Below, one piece after another: positions 1 through 10,673 of a DNA stretch of 64,000 bases. How positions within the stretch are numbered: position 1 is the stretch's first letter; each line of letters begins with the position of its first letter. This DNA is from Pseudomonas sp. dw_612 (lineage in GTDB: Bacteria; Pseudomonadota; Gammaproteobacteria; Pseudomonadales; Pseudomonadaceae): assembly GCF_018449725.1 (NCBI RefSeq), contig NZ_JAAVVC010000001.1, positions 62,001 through 126,000 of the forward strand, read 5' to 3'. The notes under the pieces are model-generated. The model saw nothing but the letters and a program-made list of their open reading frames with translations. It did no database searches and was not told the origin of the DNA. The position numbers and the translations under genes were made by a program.

Positions 1-1
1 C

Positions 2-514
2 CGCCACACCCTCTGGCTCAATCGCCTGGATCGCGAAGCGGTGATGGACGAATTGGAGGCCCAATGGCAGCACTGCCTGGAACACGACGTGCGCCCCAGC
101 CACCTCGATTCCCATCAGCACGTACACAACATCTGGCCCATCGGCGAAATCGTCGCGCGCTTCGCGGCTCGCCAAGGCGTGGCGGTGCGGCTGGCGCGAA
201 ATCTCGGGCAAAACCTGAGCCTGCCCAAACGCGTGTTCAAGGGTTTGCTCAACCGACGCCTACGCAATCTGGCCGGGGCAACGGCGGACTACGTGTGCAC
301 GCCGGTGGACCTGCGCAACGCCCCGGTGCCGACCGACGGTCTGCTGGAAATCGTCGCCCATCCGAACCAGCTCGGGGCTGATTTTGGCGATGCCTACCTG
401 AACCCCGGCGAGTCGCTGACGCAGGTGCTAGAGCGGCGCCTTGCCGGTATCGAGCGGGTGTCTTATGCGGTTGTCAGCAGGGATTTTCAGGCCGGTACTG
501 CCGCACTCGAATGA
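2..514 (+). CDS. ChbG/HpnK (YdjC)-family carbohydrate deacetylase, C-terminal part
   Basis: This is the 3' part of a gene that enters from the left edge; the frame is open from base 2 and about 170 residues are visible. The stretch HLDSHQHVH (bases 101-127) carries the histidine/aspartate metal ligands typical of the YdjC/ChbG/HpnK superfamily. Members of that family are metal-dependent deacetylases of N-acetyl sugars or glycolipid/hopanoid intermediates. The N-terminal half is absent only because the window begins inside the gene. A GNAT-like gene follows 114 bases downstream on the same strand, which fits a sugar- or lipid-modification cluster continuing to the left. The substrate cannot be told from this fragment. 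Confidence 0.8.
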   Translation, partial: RHTLWLNRLDREAVMDELEAQWQHCLEHDVRPSHLDSHQHVHNIWPIGEIVARFAARQGVAVRLARNLGQNLSLPKRVFKGLLNRRLRNLAGATADYVCTPVDLRNAPVPTDGLLEIVAHPNQLGADFGDAYLNPGESLTQVLERRLAGIERVSYAVVSRDFQAGTAALE

Positions 515-628
515 GTTACACACGTTGCAACACATTCAAAGCTGGCGCTTTGACATGAACTTGCAAGCTTCATCTATACCCATCAAAAGCCTCCCCACAA
601 CACCCTGGCCTCGGCTAAGGAGAGCGTC

Positions 629-1327
629 ATGAATGTGATCGAAAAACTGCGCGAACGTATCAGGCAAAAAGGACTGGGCAACCTCTTCCGGGCATTCTGG
701 AAGCGCTACGTGTTCTTCCATTGGGAGCTGCTGTGGATGGAGCGCGACCTGGTCAGTCCGGTGCCGCCACACAAATTGCGGCCCTACTCCGGCTTGCGTC
801 AGGTGACCATTACCGAGGACAACGCGGTGGCTTTCACCAAGCACTTTGGTGACCGCGTCGGGACCATGGCCGAACTCGCCGCCGAAGGCCACACCGGGCA
901 CATGTACCTGGACGAGGAAGGCCACGCCGTCGGATTCATCTGGGGCAGCACCCGGGACTACCACGACCGTCACTATTACGGCTGCTGGTTCCCAGTGAAA
1001 GCAGGGGAGTTCTTCGAGTTCGGCGGTGAAATGACCCGCGCTTACTTCGGCACCAGCCTGTCGGTGGACGTCCAGGTCGCCCTCTGGGAAGCCATGACCG
1101 CCCAAGGCTGCAACAAAGTAGTGGACGTCTGCGAAACCCACAACATTCCGGCGCTGAAACTGCACATCCGCATGGGCTACCACGAACAGGGCCGCGTGAC
1201 CCACGTCTACGGCTTGTTCGGCGGGCGCTGGCGCTTCTACCGCGAAACCCGCTACCAAGGCTCGCGCCTCGACCCACTGCGCAAACCAGGACGGCCAGTG
1301 GTGGCTGGCGCAACCGCAGGGGCCTGA
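629..1327 (+). CDS. GNAT-like N-acetyltransferase protein
   Basis: A 232-residue soluble protein. The C-terminal half looks like a GNAT fold: a region predicted as beta strands is followed by the stretch around ALKLHIRMGYHEQG (about residues 182-195), which resembles the family's A..LY...GF motif near the acetyl-CoA site. The first 55 residues are basic and aromatic (KRYVFFHWELLWMERD) and could form an amphipathic or membrane-associated lead. The ATG has an AAGGAGAG ribosome site about 6 bases upstream. It follows the partial deacetylase gene on the same strand, so a shared role in sugar or lipid decoration is plausible but inferred. Donor and acceptor are unknown, and the similarity is to the fold rather than to a named enzyme. 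Confidence 0.62.
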   Translation: MNVIEKLRERIRQKGLGNLFRAFWKRYVFFHWELLWMERDLVSPVPPHKLRPYSGLRQVTITEDNAVAFTKHFGDRVGTMAELAAEGHTGHMYLDEEGHAVGFIWGSTRDYHDRHYYGCWFPVKAGEFFEFGGEMTRAYFGTSLSVDVQVALWEAMTAQGCNKVVDVCETHNIPALKLHIRMGYHEQGRVTHVYGLFGGRWRFYRETRYQGSRLDPLRKPGRPVVAGATAGA

Positions 1328-1350
1328 AAACCCCGACTGTACTCATCACC

Positions 1351-1440
1351 GTAGGAGCTGCCGCAGGCTGCGATCTTTTGATCTTGATCGGGTGACCGAC
1401 TCGATACCGCCAAAAGATCGCAGCCTTCGGCAGCTCCTAC
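1351..1440. repeat. 90-bp palindromic element, family B (GTAGGAGCTGCC...)
   Basis: A long inverted repeat. The left arm starts GTAGGAGCTGCCGCAGG and the right arm ends with its complement CCTTCGGCAGCTCCTAC; the inner parts carry GATCTTTTGATC and AAAGATC. The same family recurs at 18891-18978 and 45931-46000 with different centres, so it is a dispersed non-autonomous element typical of Pseudomonas intergenic space. It may also fold as a strong hairpin at the end of the GNAT-like gene. Confidence 0.85.
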
Positions 1441-1484
1441 AGGGGACTTGAGTACATCCGCTTCATTGCAATTGGTTGTGAGGC

Positions 1485-1568
1485 CGCCTTCGCGGGCAAG
1501 CCCGCTCCCACATTGGATCTTCGTCATAAGGAGATCCCCTGTAGGAGCAAGGCTTGCCCGCGATGGCG
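1485..1568. repeat. REP doublet, family A
   Basis: Two REP units face each other: CGCGGGCAAGCCCGCTCCCA at about 1491-1510 and GTAGGAGCAAGGCTTGCCCG at 1541-1560. This is the common Pseudomonas REP family seen in most gaps of this window. It lies between the 3' ends of the convergent GNAT-like and methyltransferase genes. Confidence 0.8.
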
Positions 1569-1602
1569 TCAGTCGAAGCAACACATTCTCCAGCTCAGAC
1601 TC

Positions 1603-2409
1603 TCAGCGCCTCACCCCCACCCACGTAAAACACAACGGCAACTGCGCCACCTGATTTTCATACCGGTCATACAGTTCTTCGCGGTTGGAATGCGGGTATT
1701 CCTTGAAGTGGCTGATCTGCAGGCCAGCGTCGAGGGCGGCGGTGAAGAGGGCGCCGAGGGTGTGGACGAACCAGTAGGACGCAGCGGCCGGTTGTTCGAC
1801 TTTGCCTTCGTAGACGATCGGCTGATGCTGCACGAACGGTTCGCTGCGAAAGTACGAGCTGTCCAGGCGATAAGGGTCGGCGGCTTCGGGGTCGAGCATT
1901 TCCAGGAACGGGTGGGTTTCGTAGATCACCATCGCGCCGCCGGGCTTGAGGGTTTGCGCGACGTGGCGAAAAAACTCGCCGATGTCCGGCATCCAGTTCA
2001 AGACACCGATGGTGATCAGCGCCACGTCGAAACGGCCGTGCAACGCTGCAGGCAAATGATGAATATCCGCCTCGATGAACTCGGCCGCATGGGGTGAACG
2101 GGCCGTCAGTTCCCGAGCCTGTTCAAGAAAGGCTGCGGACTGATCAACGCCCGTCACCCATCGCGCCCCCAGGGCAAACAGCGAAAGACTTTCACGACCG
2201 TTGTTGCAGCCCAGTTGCACCACGTCCTTGCCTTCGACGCCTACCTGTTCCAGCACACCGCGCAATGTCTCGTCGATGCAGCAAAAATCGGCCTGGCTGA
2301 CGGCGTTGAGCACGCCCTGCCATTCAGGACCGTCCTTATGATGCTTGGCGGAATCGTTCCAGGCCTCGCGGTTACTGGCCACGGCTTGTTGTTGGGTCGG
2401 CATGTCCAT
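1603..2409 (-). CDS. class I SAM-dependent methyltransferase
   Basis: A 268-residue cytoplasmic protein with a Rossmann-like methyltransferase core. Motif I is visible as VVQLGCNNGRESL (about residues 62-74), followed by the acidic ribose-binding position in TGVDQS and the post-motif stretch LKPGGAMVIYETHP (about 173-186). This matches the Methyltransf_11/25 type. The start ATG is preceded by GGAG six bases upstream; a second in-frame ATG two codons later is possible. It stands alone and converges with the GNAT-like gene across a repeat-filled gap. Small-molecule methylation is the usual role of such proteins, but nothing nearby identifies the substrate. Confidence 0.85.
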   Translation of the reverse strand: MDMPTQQQAVASNREAWNDSAKHHKDGPEWQGVLNAVSQADFCCIDETLRGVLEQVGVEGKDVVQLGCNNGRESLSLFALGARWVTGVDQSAAFLEQARELTARSPHAAEFIEADIHHLPAALHGRFDVALITIGVLNWMPDIGEFFRHVAQTLKPGGAMVIYETHPFLEMLDPEAADPYRLDSSYFRSEPFVQHQPIVYEGKVEQPAAASYWFVHTLGALFTAALDAGLQISHFKEYPHSNREELYDRYENQVAQLPLCFTWVGVRR

Positions 2410-2586
2410 TGCTCACTCCAGCTCTCGTTTTTATTGACCGGTACGAGTCTAGATCAGCGTCCGGGGAAACCACATCGGGGCTTTGTTGCGATCTTGTAAT
2501 CGGACCGTCGCGAGCGCGTGGCCGCACGACAGCTATAGTTAACAGCCTTGGGGAAATGCGGGAAAACCGAGTTCGCAGGTGTCGCC

Positions 2587-2973
2587 ATGAAACAAACCGA
2601 TCTGACGCTGTGCTTCATCGCCCTTCTCACTGCCGCCAGCGCGGTGCACGCGGACGACAGTCCGATGCAGACCGAGAGCACCAGCAGTGCATTGATCTAC
2701 TACGGGCCGGACCAGCCCTTCGCCCATCCGGCGCCACCCACCTTGAGTTCAGTGCCGCCGCGCGCGTACATCCCGAGCGCGCCGCAGGACTTCATCCCGA
2801 TCGCCAGTGAACATGTGTTCTACGACTCACAACTGCCCACCGTGGCGGATGCCAACGTGCGGGTGTTTATCCGCTCCTACGATCCGGAGCGCGGGATCTA
2901 CGTCAACGATGAGGTCATCGACCCCTCGTGCCTGTTGGCCTGCCTGACCCGTCAGGAACAGGCCATGCCTTGA
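2587..2973 (+). CDS. small exported protein of unknown function
   Basis: A 128-residue protein with a clear Sec signal peptide: KQTD, then a hydrophobic core LTLCFIALLTAASA, with likely cleavage after VHA (about residue 22). The mature part is rich in proline, tyrosine and aspartate and holds two cysteines near the C-terminus (CLLAC), which could form a disulfide. The ATG at 2587 was chosen because the signal peptide begins there, although the frame is open 13 codons further upstream. I do not recognise the family. It converges tail to tail with the next gene, which lies just outside the MnxR-like gene; a link to the Mn block is possible but unsupported. Confidence 0.65.
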   Translation: MKQTDLTLCFIALLTAASAVHADDSPMQTESTSSALIYYGPDQPFAHPAPPTLSSVPPRAYIPSAPQDFIPIASEHVFYDSQLPTVADANVRVFIRSYDPERGIYVNDEVIDPSCLLACLTRQEQAMP

Positions 2974-2976
2974 GCG

Positions 2977-3519
2977 TCAGTCGCAGGGCCAGGTATGGCG
3001 CAGCGCCGCCCGACGATCGATGGCGTTGCGCAGTCGGCGTTTCTGGGTTTCCCAGACTTCGTTGTCGACCTTGCTGGAACGCATCATCTCCAGCACGGCT
3101 TGCTTGGCTTTCAGGTATTCGTCCCAGGCATCCTGGCGCTTGAGCCGAAGCGTTTCTTCGTCGGACATTTCCATATGCCGCAGGGCCAATTCGCATTGGT
3201 CCTCCAGCATCACGCCCACTGTTGGTTGAATGCGATGGGGCGCGCGGAATCCGGACACGGTGGTGAGGATCGCCTGGGCGCGTGAGCCTCCCCATGCCAG
3301 GGCTTTCGCCAGGGAGGGATGCCCCTCAAGGTCATAAAACTCTTCCGCCAGCGGCGTGCCATCGCGGGTATACACGCCGACGAAAACCTGGGGCACATGC
3401 TCACGATTGAACCGCGACTGGACCTCGATCTGCGTACCGTCGGTCAGCACCTCATCGTGGCTGCGACTGTGTAATTGGCTGTTGCTCCAGAGCCAGAATT
3501 GCGTCCCTCTACGCCGCAT
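2977..3519 (-). CDS. hypothetical cytoplasmic protein
   Basis: A 180-residue basic, soluble protein without signal peptide or membrane segment. The middle part (VPQVFVGVYTRDGTPLAEEF) looks like beta strands. The C-terminal third (DAWDEYLKAKQAVLEMMR onward) is charged and probably a long helix or short coiled coil. I took the ATG at 3519; the frame extends to 3624, but the added residues look like non-coding translation and another ATG lies at 3534. It is downstream of and co-directional with the MnxR-like gene, 121 bases away, so it may be the last gene of that transcript. The family is not recognised. Confidence 0.58.
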   Translation of the reverse strand: MRRRGTQFWLWSNSQLHSRSHDEVLTDGTQIEVQSRFNREHVPQVFVGVYTRDGTPLAEEFYDLEGHPSLAKALAWGGSRAQAILTTVSGFRAPHRIQPTVGVMLEDQCELALRHMEMSDEETLRLKRQDAWDEYLKAKQAVLEMMRSSKVDNEVWETQKRRLRNAIDRRAALRHTWPCD

Positions 3520-3640
3520 AGCCCGCTTCTCCATCAAAGGGGAAAAATCAGTCAGGCACAGCCTCCGTGGATTTTCCACCGCGCGTACCCACCTCTCGTC
3601 GTCCTCTGACAAACAACCGACCATCAGTCCATCGCGGCAC

Positions 3641-5065
3641 TTACCACTGACGCTTGTCCGGGCGCGCCAGGCCCAGTTTTTCGATCCGGTAACGCAACAT
3701 GTCGCGGCTCAAACCCAGCAGGCGCGCCGACTTGGTGACATTCCAGTCGGTCTTGTCGAGCATCTTGCGCACCATGTCGCGCTCGACTTCCGGCAGGTTC
3801 ATCGATTCGACGGGGTTGTGTTGCCGGGGTTCGATGTATTGCGTTTCCGGCAAGACAAACGGTTCATCCACCAGACTCTGGCAGACGTTCAATTGATGCG
3901 CGGCAATGGCGTCGCTCTGGGCGAGCAACACGGTTTGTTCAAGCATGTTGCGCAACTCGCGCACGTTACCCGGCCAGGTGTAGCTCAGCAGCAACTCCTC
4001 GGCCTGGTCGCTGAAATACAAGTGCGGTTTGCCATAGCGTTTGCCGTGGATTGCCAGGAAATGCCGAGCCAGCAACAGCACGTCTTCACCCCGGGCGTGC
4101 AGACGCGGGACCTTGATCGAAATGATCCGCAGGCGGAAGAACAGGTCACGCCGGAACTTGCCCTGCTGGACCATTTGTTCGAGGTTGCAATTGGTGGCGC
4201 TGATCACCCGCAAATCGACTTTGCGTTCTTTCACCGAACCCACCCGGCGAATGGTCCGGTCTTCCAGCAGCTTCAGCAGTTTGGCTTGCAGCAGCAGGTC
4301 CATTTCGCCGACTTCATCGAGAAACAGCGTCCCGCCGTCTGCGGCCTCCACCAGCCCGACCCGGCGATCCTTGGCGTCGGTGAAGGCGCCCTTCTCGTGG
4401 CCGAACAATTCCGATTCCACCAGGTTGGACGGGATCGACGCGCAGTTGAACTCAATAAACGGCCCTTTGGCCCGCGGACCGTCGAAGTGCAGCGCCCGGG
4501 CCACCAGTTCCTTGCCGGTACCGGTTTCGCCTTCCACCAGGACCGGCGGCAGGTCGGTGTTGGCCATCCGGCGCTCCGCGTCAAGCAACTGGCCAATGGT
4601 GTTTTTCAGGTAGTGCATCGGTGCCGACTCGCCGATCAACGCCTGCACCCCGGACTTCTGCGCCTCGCGTTCCTGATAGAACGACAGCGTACGCTCCATG
4701 CGGTCGGTGGCCAGGGCCTTGTCCAGCAGCAACTTGAGCTCCGGCAGGGCCACCGGTTTGGTGACGTAATGGAAAGCGCCCTCTTTCATCGCCACCACGG
4801 CGTCTTCGACGTTGCCGTAGCCGGTCATCATGATCACTTTCAGATCCGGTGCACTGATGCGCAGCTTCTGGATCAGGTCGTGACCGCTCATGCCCGGCAG
4901 CGAATTGTCGGTCAGCACCACGTCCGGGACGAAGGTGCCGAGTTGTTCAAGTGCGTCCTCTGCCGAGTGACAGACCGTGACCTCGAAGTCTTTGCGCTCA
5001 AGGTAGGTCTGGATGTTCTCGGCGAGGAGCTCATCATCCTCGACCAGCAGTATGCTGTGCTCCAT
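3641..5065 (-). CDS. mnxR: sigma54-dependent response regulator, MnxR-like
   Basis: A 474-residue NtrC-type activator. Residues 1-120 form a receiver domain with the acidic pocket VEDDE, phospho-acceptor D53 (LTDNS) and K103 (VTKP). The central AAA+ domain has Walker A GETGTGKE (179-186), Walker B GGTLFLDEVG (244-253) and arginine-finger region FRRDLFFRLR. The C-terminus (430-463) is a Fis-type helix-turn-helix. The sigma54-contact loop reads GAFTDA instead of GAFTGA. The ATG at 5065 has a GGAGGGG ribosome site and lies inside the 3' end of the kinase gene (32-base overlap), which implies translational coupling. MnxR of P. putida GB-1 is a regulator of this class needed for Mn(II) oxidation; I assign the name from this context of two paired kinases and two multicopper oxidases. 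Confidence 0.88.
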   Translation of the reverse strand: MEHSILLVEDDELLAENIQTYLERKDFEVTVCHSAEDALEQLGTFVPDVVLTDNSLPGMSGHDLIQKLRISAPDLKVIMMTGYGNVEDAVVAMKEGAFHYVTKPVALPELKLLLDKALATDRMERTLSFYQEREAQKSGVQALIGESAPMHYLKNTIGQLLDAERRMANTDLPPVLVEGETGTGKELVARALHFDGPRAKGPFIEFNCASIPSNLVESELFGHEKGAFTDAKDRRVGLVEAADGGTLFLDEVGEMDLLLQAKLLKLLEDRTIRRVGSVKERKVDLRVISATNCNLEQMVQQGKFRRDLFFRLRIISIKVPRLHARGEDVLLLARHFLAIHGKRYGKPHLYFSDQAEELLLSYTWPGNVRELRNMLEQTVLLAQSDAIAAHQLNVCQSLVDEPFVLPETQYIEPRQHNPVESMNLPEVERDMVRKMLDKTDWNVTKSARLLGLSRDMLRYRIEKLGLARPDKRQW

Positions 5066-6527
5066 ATTCCCCTCCCGTTGCCACTTTAAAGGTGAGACAA
5101 ACACGGGTTCCTTCCTGCTCCTGACTGGTCAGTACGACCGAGCCCTGGAAGCGTTCCATTATTCGTTTGACCAACGCCAGGCCGACGCCCAACCCGCCTT
5201 GCTTGGTGGTGAAAAATGGCTTGAAGACCATTTGTTGCTGCTGTCTGGTCATGCCCTTGCCGGTATCGCTCAGGGTCATGCTCAGTTGCCCCGGTGCCGG
5301 CGATTCGATCTCGACGCTCAGCACCCCGCCCTTGGGCATGGCTTCCAGAGCATTGGCGAACAGGCTGTTGAGAATCTGCGTCAGCAGCACGGGTTGGCTG
5401 ACCACCGGTGGAAAGCTTTGCTGGGTAAAACGCACCTCGACATTTGAGCGTTGGATCAGCGGCTCGAAGGCGCTCAGGGTGTCGTCAATGGCGAGCACCA
5501 GGTCGACGGATTCAGAGTCATCGTTCATCGGCCGCAACGACACCAGCAACTCGCGCACCCAACGGGACATGCGATCGACCTGACTGATGATGTCGCCGAT
5601 GTTCTTCTGGGCGCTCTGGCTCGCGACGTCCTGGGCCAGTTCGGCGCTGGAGCGGATGGTGGCCAGCGGGTTGCGCAAGCTGTGGGCCACTGCCGAGGAC
5701 ATTTCCCCAAGGGCCACGAAGGTTTCATTGCTGATCAGTTGTTTCTGCTGACTTTGCAGCAACGTCGCGGCGCGCCGCACGATCCAGAACAACGCCAGGT
5801 AAATCACCGCGCCGCCCAGCAGGGTCGCAATCCAGATCGACTTGAAGCCACGCTGGATACGCTCCACCAGATCCGCCGGTTCCTTGTAGACCTCGACCAT
5901 GGCGATCACTTTGCTTTTGTCGGCGTTGAACATCGGAATGTAGTTCTCGATGAACAGCAATTGCGGCTCGCGCAATAGCCTTTGTTCCGGGCGTTCCTCG
6001 TCGATCTTGTGGTAGCTGGAGGACACCGGCAGCTTCATTTCGAAGGACTCATCCAGTTCCTCATCATCCTCGATACGCATCCCGACCAGCTCCGGGTTGG
6101 TTGACCAAGTGATCGTGCGGTCCAGGGCGTAAACGGTGGCCAACAGGACGTCGGGCAGGTGTTCCACGTGATCGAGAAACTCATTGCGCGCCGCGGCCCG
6201 GGACAGCGGGTCGACGTCGGGATAAGCCCGTTCCTGGCGCGGATCCAGCAGTTCGCCCATGGTGCGCGTCGGGGTGATCCCGGCGTGACGCAGTTCGGCG
6301 TCACCGATGGCCTGGATAAATTGCGCGGTGAGCAAGGCATCGCGCTCGATGCTTTCGGTGACCACGAAACGCGTGGAAATGTAGCCCAGGCCCAGCGCCA
6401 CGCCGGCGATGATGAAAAAACTGGCCAGGGAAAACCAGCGCAGCAGATTGAACTGACCGCCCCAGCCCTTGCGCGCTGCTGCCGGCATAGTCGGCGCAGG
6501 TACTTTTTGTTGTTCTGATATCTGCAT
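5034..6527 (-). CDS. sensor histidine kinase of the MnxS type (copy adjacent to mnxR)
   Basis: A 497-residue membrane sensor. Transmembrane segments at about 31-51 and 231-250 flank a periplasmic sensing domain of about 180 residues. The cytoplasmic part has the phospho-acceptor H282 in AVAHSLRNPL, N-box NALEAM (392-397) and ATP-binding boxes DTGKGM (421-426) and GGLGVGL (444-450). It is a close paralogue of the kinase at 10667-12115 over its whole length. P. putida GB-1 has two such kinases, MnxS1 and MnxS2, acting with MnxR; which copy this is cannot be decided here. The gene lies 101 bases after the SCO-cytochrome gene and overlaps mnxR. Read-through from the mcoA promoter would therefore give positive feedback. 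The ligand is unknown. Confidence 0.9.
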   Translation of the reverse strand: MQISEQQKVPAPTMPAAARKGWGGQFNLLRWFSLASFFIIAGVALGLGYISTRFVVTESIERDALLTAQFIQAIGDAELRHAGITPTRTMGELLDPRQERAYPDVDPLSRAAARNEFLDHVEHLPDVLLATVYALDRTITWSTNPELVGMRIEDDEELDESFEMKLPVSSSYHKIDEERPEQRLLREPQLLFIENYIPMFNADKSKVIAMVEVYKEPADLVERIQRGFKSIWIATLLGGAVIYLALFWIVRRAATLLQSQQKQLISNETFVALGEMSSAVAHSLRNPLATIRSSAELAQDVASQSAQKNIGDIISQVDRMSRWVRELLVSLRPMNDDSESVDLVLAIDDTLSAFEPLIQRSNVEVRFTQQSFPPVVSQPVLLTQILNSLFANALEAMPKGGVLSVEIESPAPGQLSMTLSDTGKGMTRQQQQMVFKPFFTTKQGGLGVGLALVKRIMERFQGSVVLTSQEQEGTRVCLTFKVATGGEYGAQHTAGRG

Positions 6528-6569
6528 GGGCGTGTCCCGGGTGCTTGCTTCGAGCCTTTTTCAGCGGTG

Positions 6570-6600
6570 TCACGAACAGTGTAGGTCGCAATGTTCGTGA
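6570..6600. promoter_or_regulatory. inverted repeat between SCO-cytochrome and kinase genes
   Basis: TCACGAACA (6570-6578) is matched by its complement TGTTCGTGA (6592-6600) across a 13-base centre. There is no T-run on either side, so it is not an ordinary terminator. It sits 43 bases upstream of the kinase start and could be an operator or an mRNA hairpin that sets the regulator/oxidase expression ratio. Confidence 0.35.
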
Positions 6601-6628
6601 TCGACGGGCCAATGATGTTATTTAGCCG

Positions 6629-7671
6629 CTAGTTCATTTGTGTCACCTCTGGCGCCTGCTCCGTCAGGGGTTGCTGGCGGTCGGTTTCTTCCTGCAAGAA
6701 GTCGATGATCGTCTGCGCGGAATGCTCATCCAGGCGCAGATTGGGCATCGAAATCTTGTCGAAACGCTGGTACAGCTCCAATGCAACCGGGTCTTTCTCC
6801 GCGAGCATGCGATCCGGTTCGCGAATCCAGCGGTTGAGCCAGGCCGGTTCGCGCAGACGGGTCACGCCGATCAGGTCCGGGCCGATGCTGCGCATGCCGA
6901 TGCCCTGCCCGTCCTGCGGCCCAAGGCTGTGGCACGAGGCGCAACGGGTGCGAAACAGCTCTTCGCCGTTGCTCGGCGGACGAATCTCCGGTGCGTTGGC
7001 GTAGCTTTCCTCGATGCTCGGTTGTTTCCAGTTCTGCAAGGTGTTGGCCAGTTGATCGGCCAGAATCCAAGGGTTCTCAAACGGTGAAGCCTTCATCCAG
7101 CGACCGCTGGCCTGGTTGCCGACGATCAGGCTCAGGTTGTGGTCCTTGCTGCGGCCGTTGTCGACGCCCTCGATAAACAGCCCGAGTTTTTTGCGCAGGT
7201 CGGTGACGTCGGCAAACTCGCCGGTCAGAAACTTCCAGCCCGGCCCGACCTTGAAACGTTGCGCATAAGCCTTGAGCACCTCCGGCGTGTCGCTGAGCGG
7301 GTCAATGCTGATGGAATAGAAAAAAACGTCCTTGCCGACCCGGTCCCCTAGCAACTTCTGCACTTGGCGCAGGCGCGCGGTTTCCAGCGGGCAGGAATCA
7401 CTACAGGAAGTGAAGATGAAATTGATCACCACCACTTTGCCTTTGATCAGGTCATCGAAAAAACGCACCTGCTGGCCGTCCTGGTCGGTCAGCAAGGTGT
7501 TGGGGAAATAGTCGCCGCCCCAGGGTGTCGCCGACTCGCTCGACGACAGTGCCCCTTCATGGGCCAGGAGCACCTGACTGACCAGCAAACAGGTGACCAG
7601 GACCAGAATCAGGTGCATGCCCAGGGCGCGGGAGCGCGGCGTGTGCGGTGCCATGTCGGCTCCCCGGCGGT

Positions 7672-7675
<4 letters not shown>
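6629..7675 (-). CDS. SCO1/SenC copper-chaperone domain fused to cytochrome c
   Basis: A 348-residue exported or membrane-anchored protein. A hydrophobic segment at about 20-37 is followed by a SCO/thioredoxin-like domain with the copper cysteines in FTSCSDSCP (C91, C95) and the third ligand histidine in KDHNLSL (H179). From about residue 235 there is a cytochrome c domain with the heme site CASCH (245-249) and a likely distal methionine in ISMPNL. SCO proteins load or reduce copper sites of oxidases, and the fused heme suggests electron transfer in the periplasm. The ATG overlaps the mcoA stop codon (ATGA), so the two are translationally coupled, which points to copper maturation or electron removal for that oxidase. 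The length exceeds normal SCO proteins (about 200 residues) because of the fusion. Confidence 0.88.
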
Positions 7676-10482
<2,807 letters not shown>

Positions 10483-10522
10483 TACCAGCCGCCTCGAAGT
10501 CGTGAAGGGGGTAATGGTGTTT

Positions 10523-10538
10523 TGCAATTACCTCGCCA
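10523..10538 (-). promoter_or_regulatory. sigma54 promoter of mcoA
   Basis: TGGCGAGGTAATTGCA on the minus strand has GG (10537-10536) and GC (10525-10524) with exactly ten bases between, and fits TGGCAyG-N4-TTGCW at most positions. The -12 GC lies 42 bases upstream of the ATG at 10482. It rules out translation from 10527. Confidence 0.75.
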
Positions 10539-10578
10539 TACTTTTAGCGGCCCTCCACCAAAGTATTAACACCTGATG

Positions 10579-10591
10579 GATCAATGGCTTA
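10579..10591 (+). promoter_or_regulatory. possible IHF site upstream of mcoA
   Basis: GATCAATGGCTTA matches the IHF consensus WATCAANNNNTTR except for its first base. It lies in an AT-rich stretch between the sigma54 promoter and the upstream palindromes, where a DNA bend is usually needed for sigma54 activators. Confidence 0.35.
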
Positions 10592-10635
10592 TCAATATCA
10601 TCTCGCCACTGCTGGCCAAACGACTGGGGAATGAC

Positions 10636-10673
10636 ACCCGCTAACGGGGAAAGTTCATCCCCGTTTTCAGGGG
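10636..10673. promoter_or_regulatory. two imperfect activator-type palindromes upstream of mcoA
   Basis: ACCCGCTAACGGGG (10636-10649) and a CCCC-N7-GGGG site (10659-10673) resemble the CCCC-N6-GGGG motif found before other genes of the block. They lie about 99 and 122 bases upstream of the promoter GG. The same bases can fold as a hairpin (CGGGGA...TCCCCG, 10645-10663), so an intergenic hairpin after the kinase gene is an alternative reading. Confidence 0.4.

Noticed and set aside
10483..10527. Longer mcoA reading frame starting at 10527
   Set aside because: That codon lies within the -12 region of the sigma54 promoter, so it cannot be in the transcript. The ATG at 10482 has a ribosome site and leads into the signal segment.
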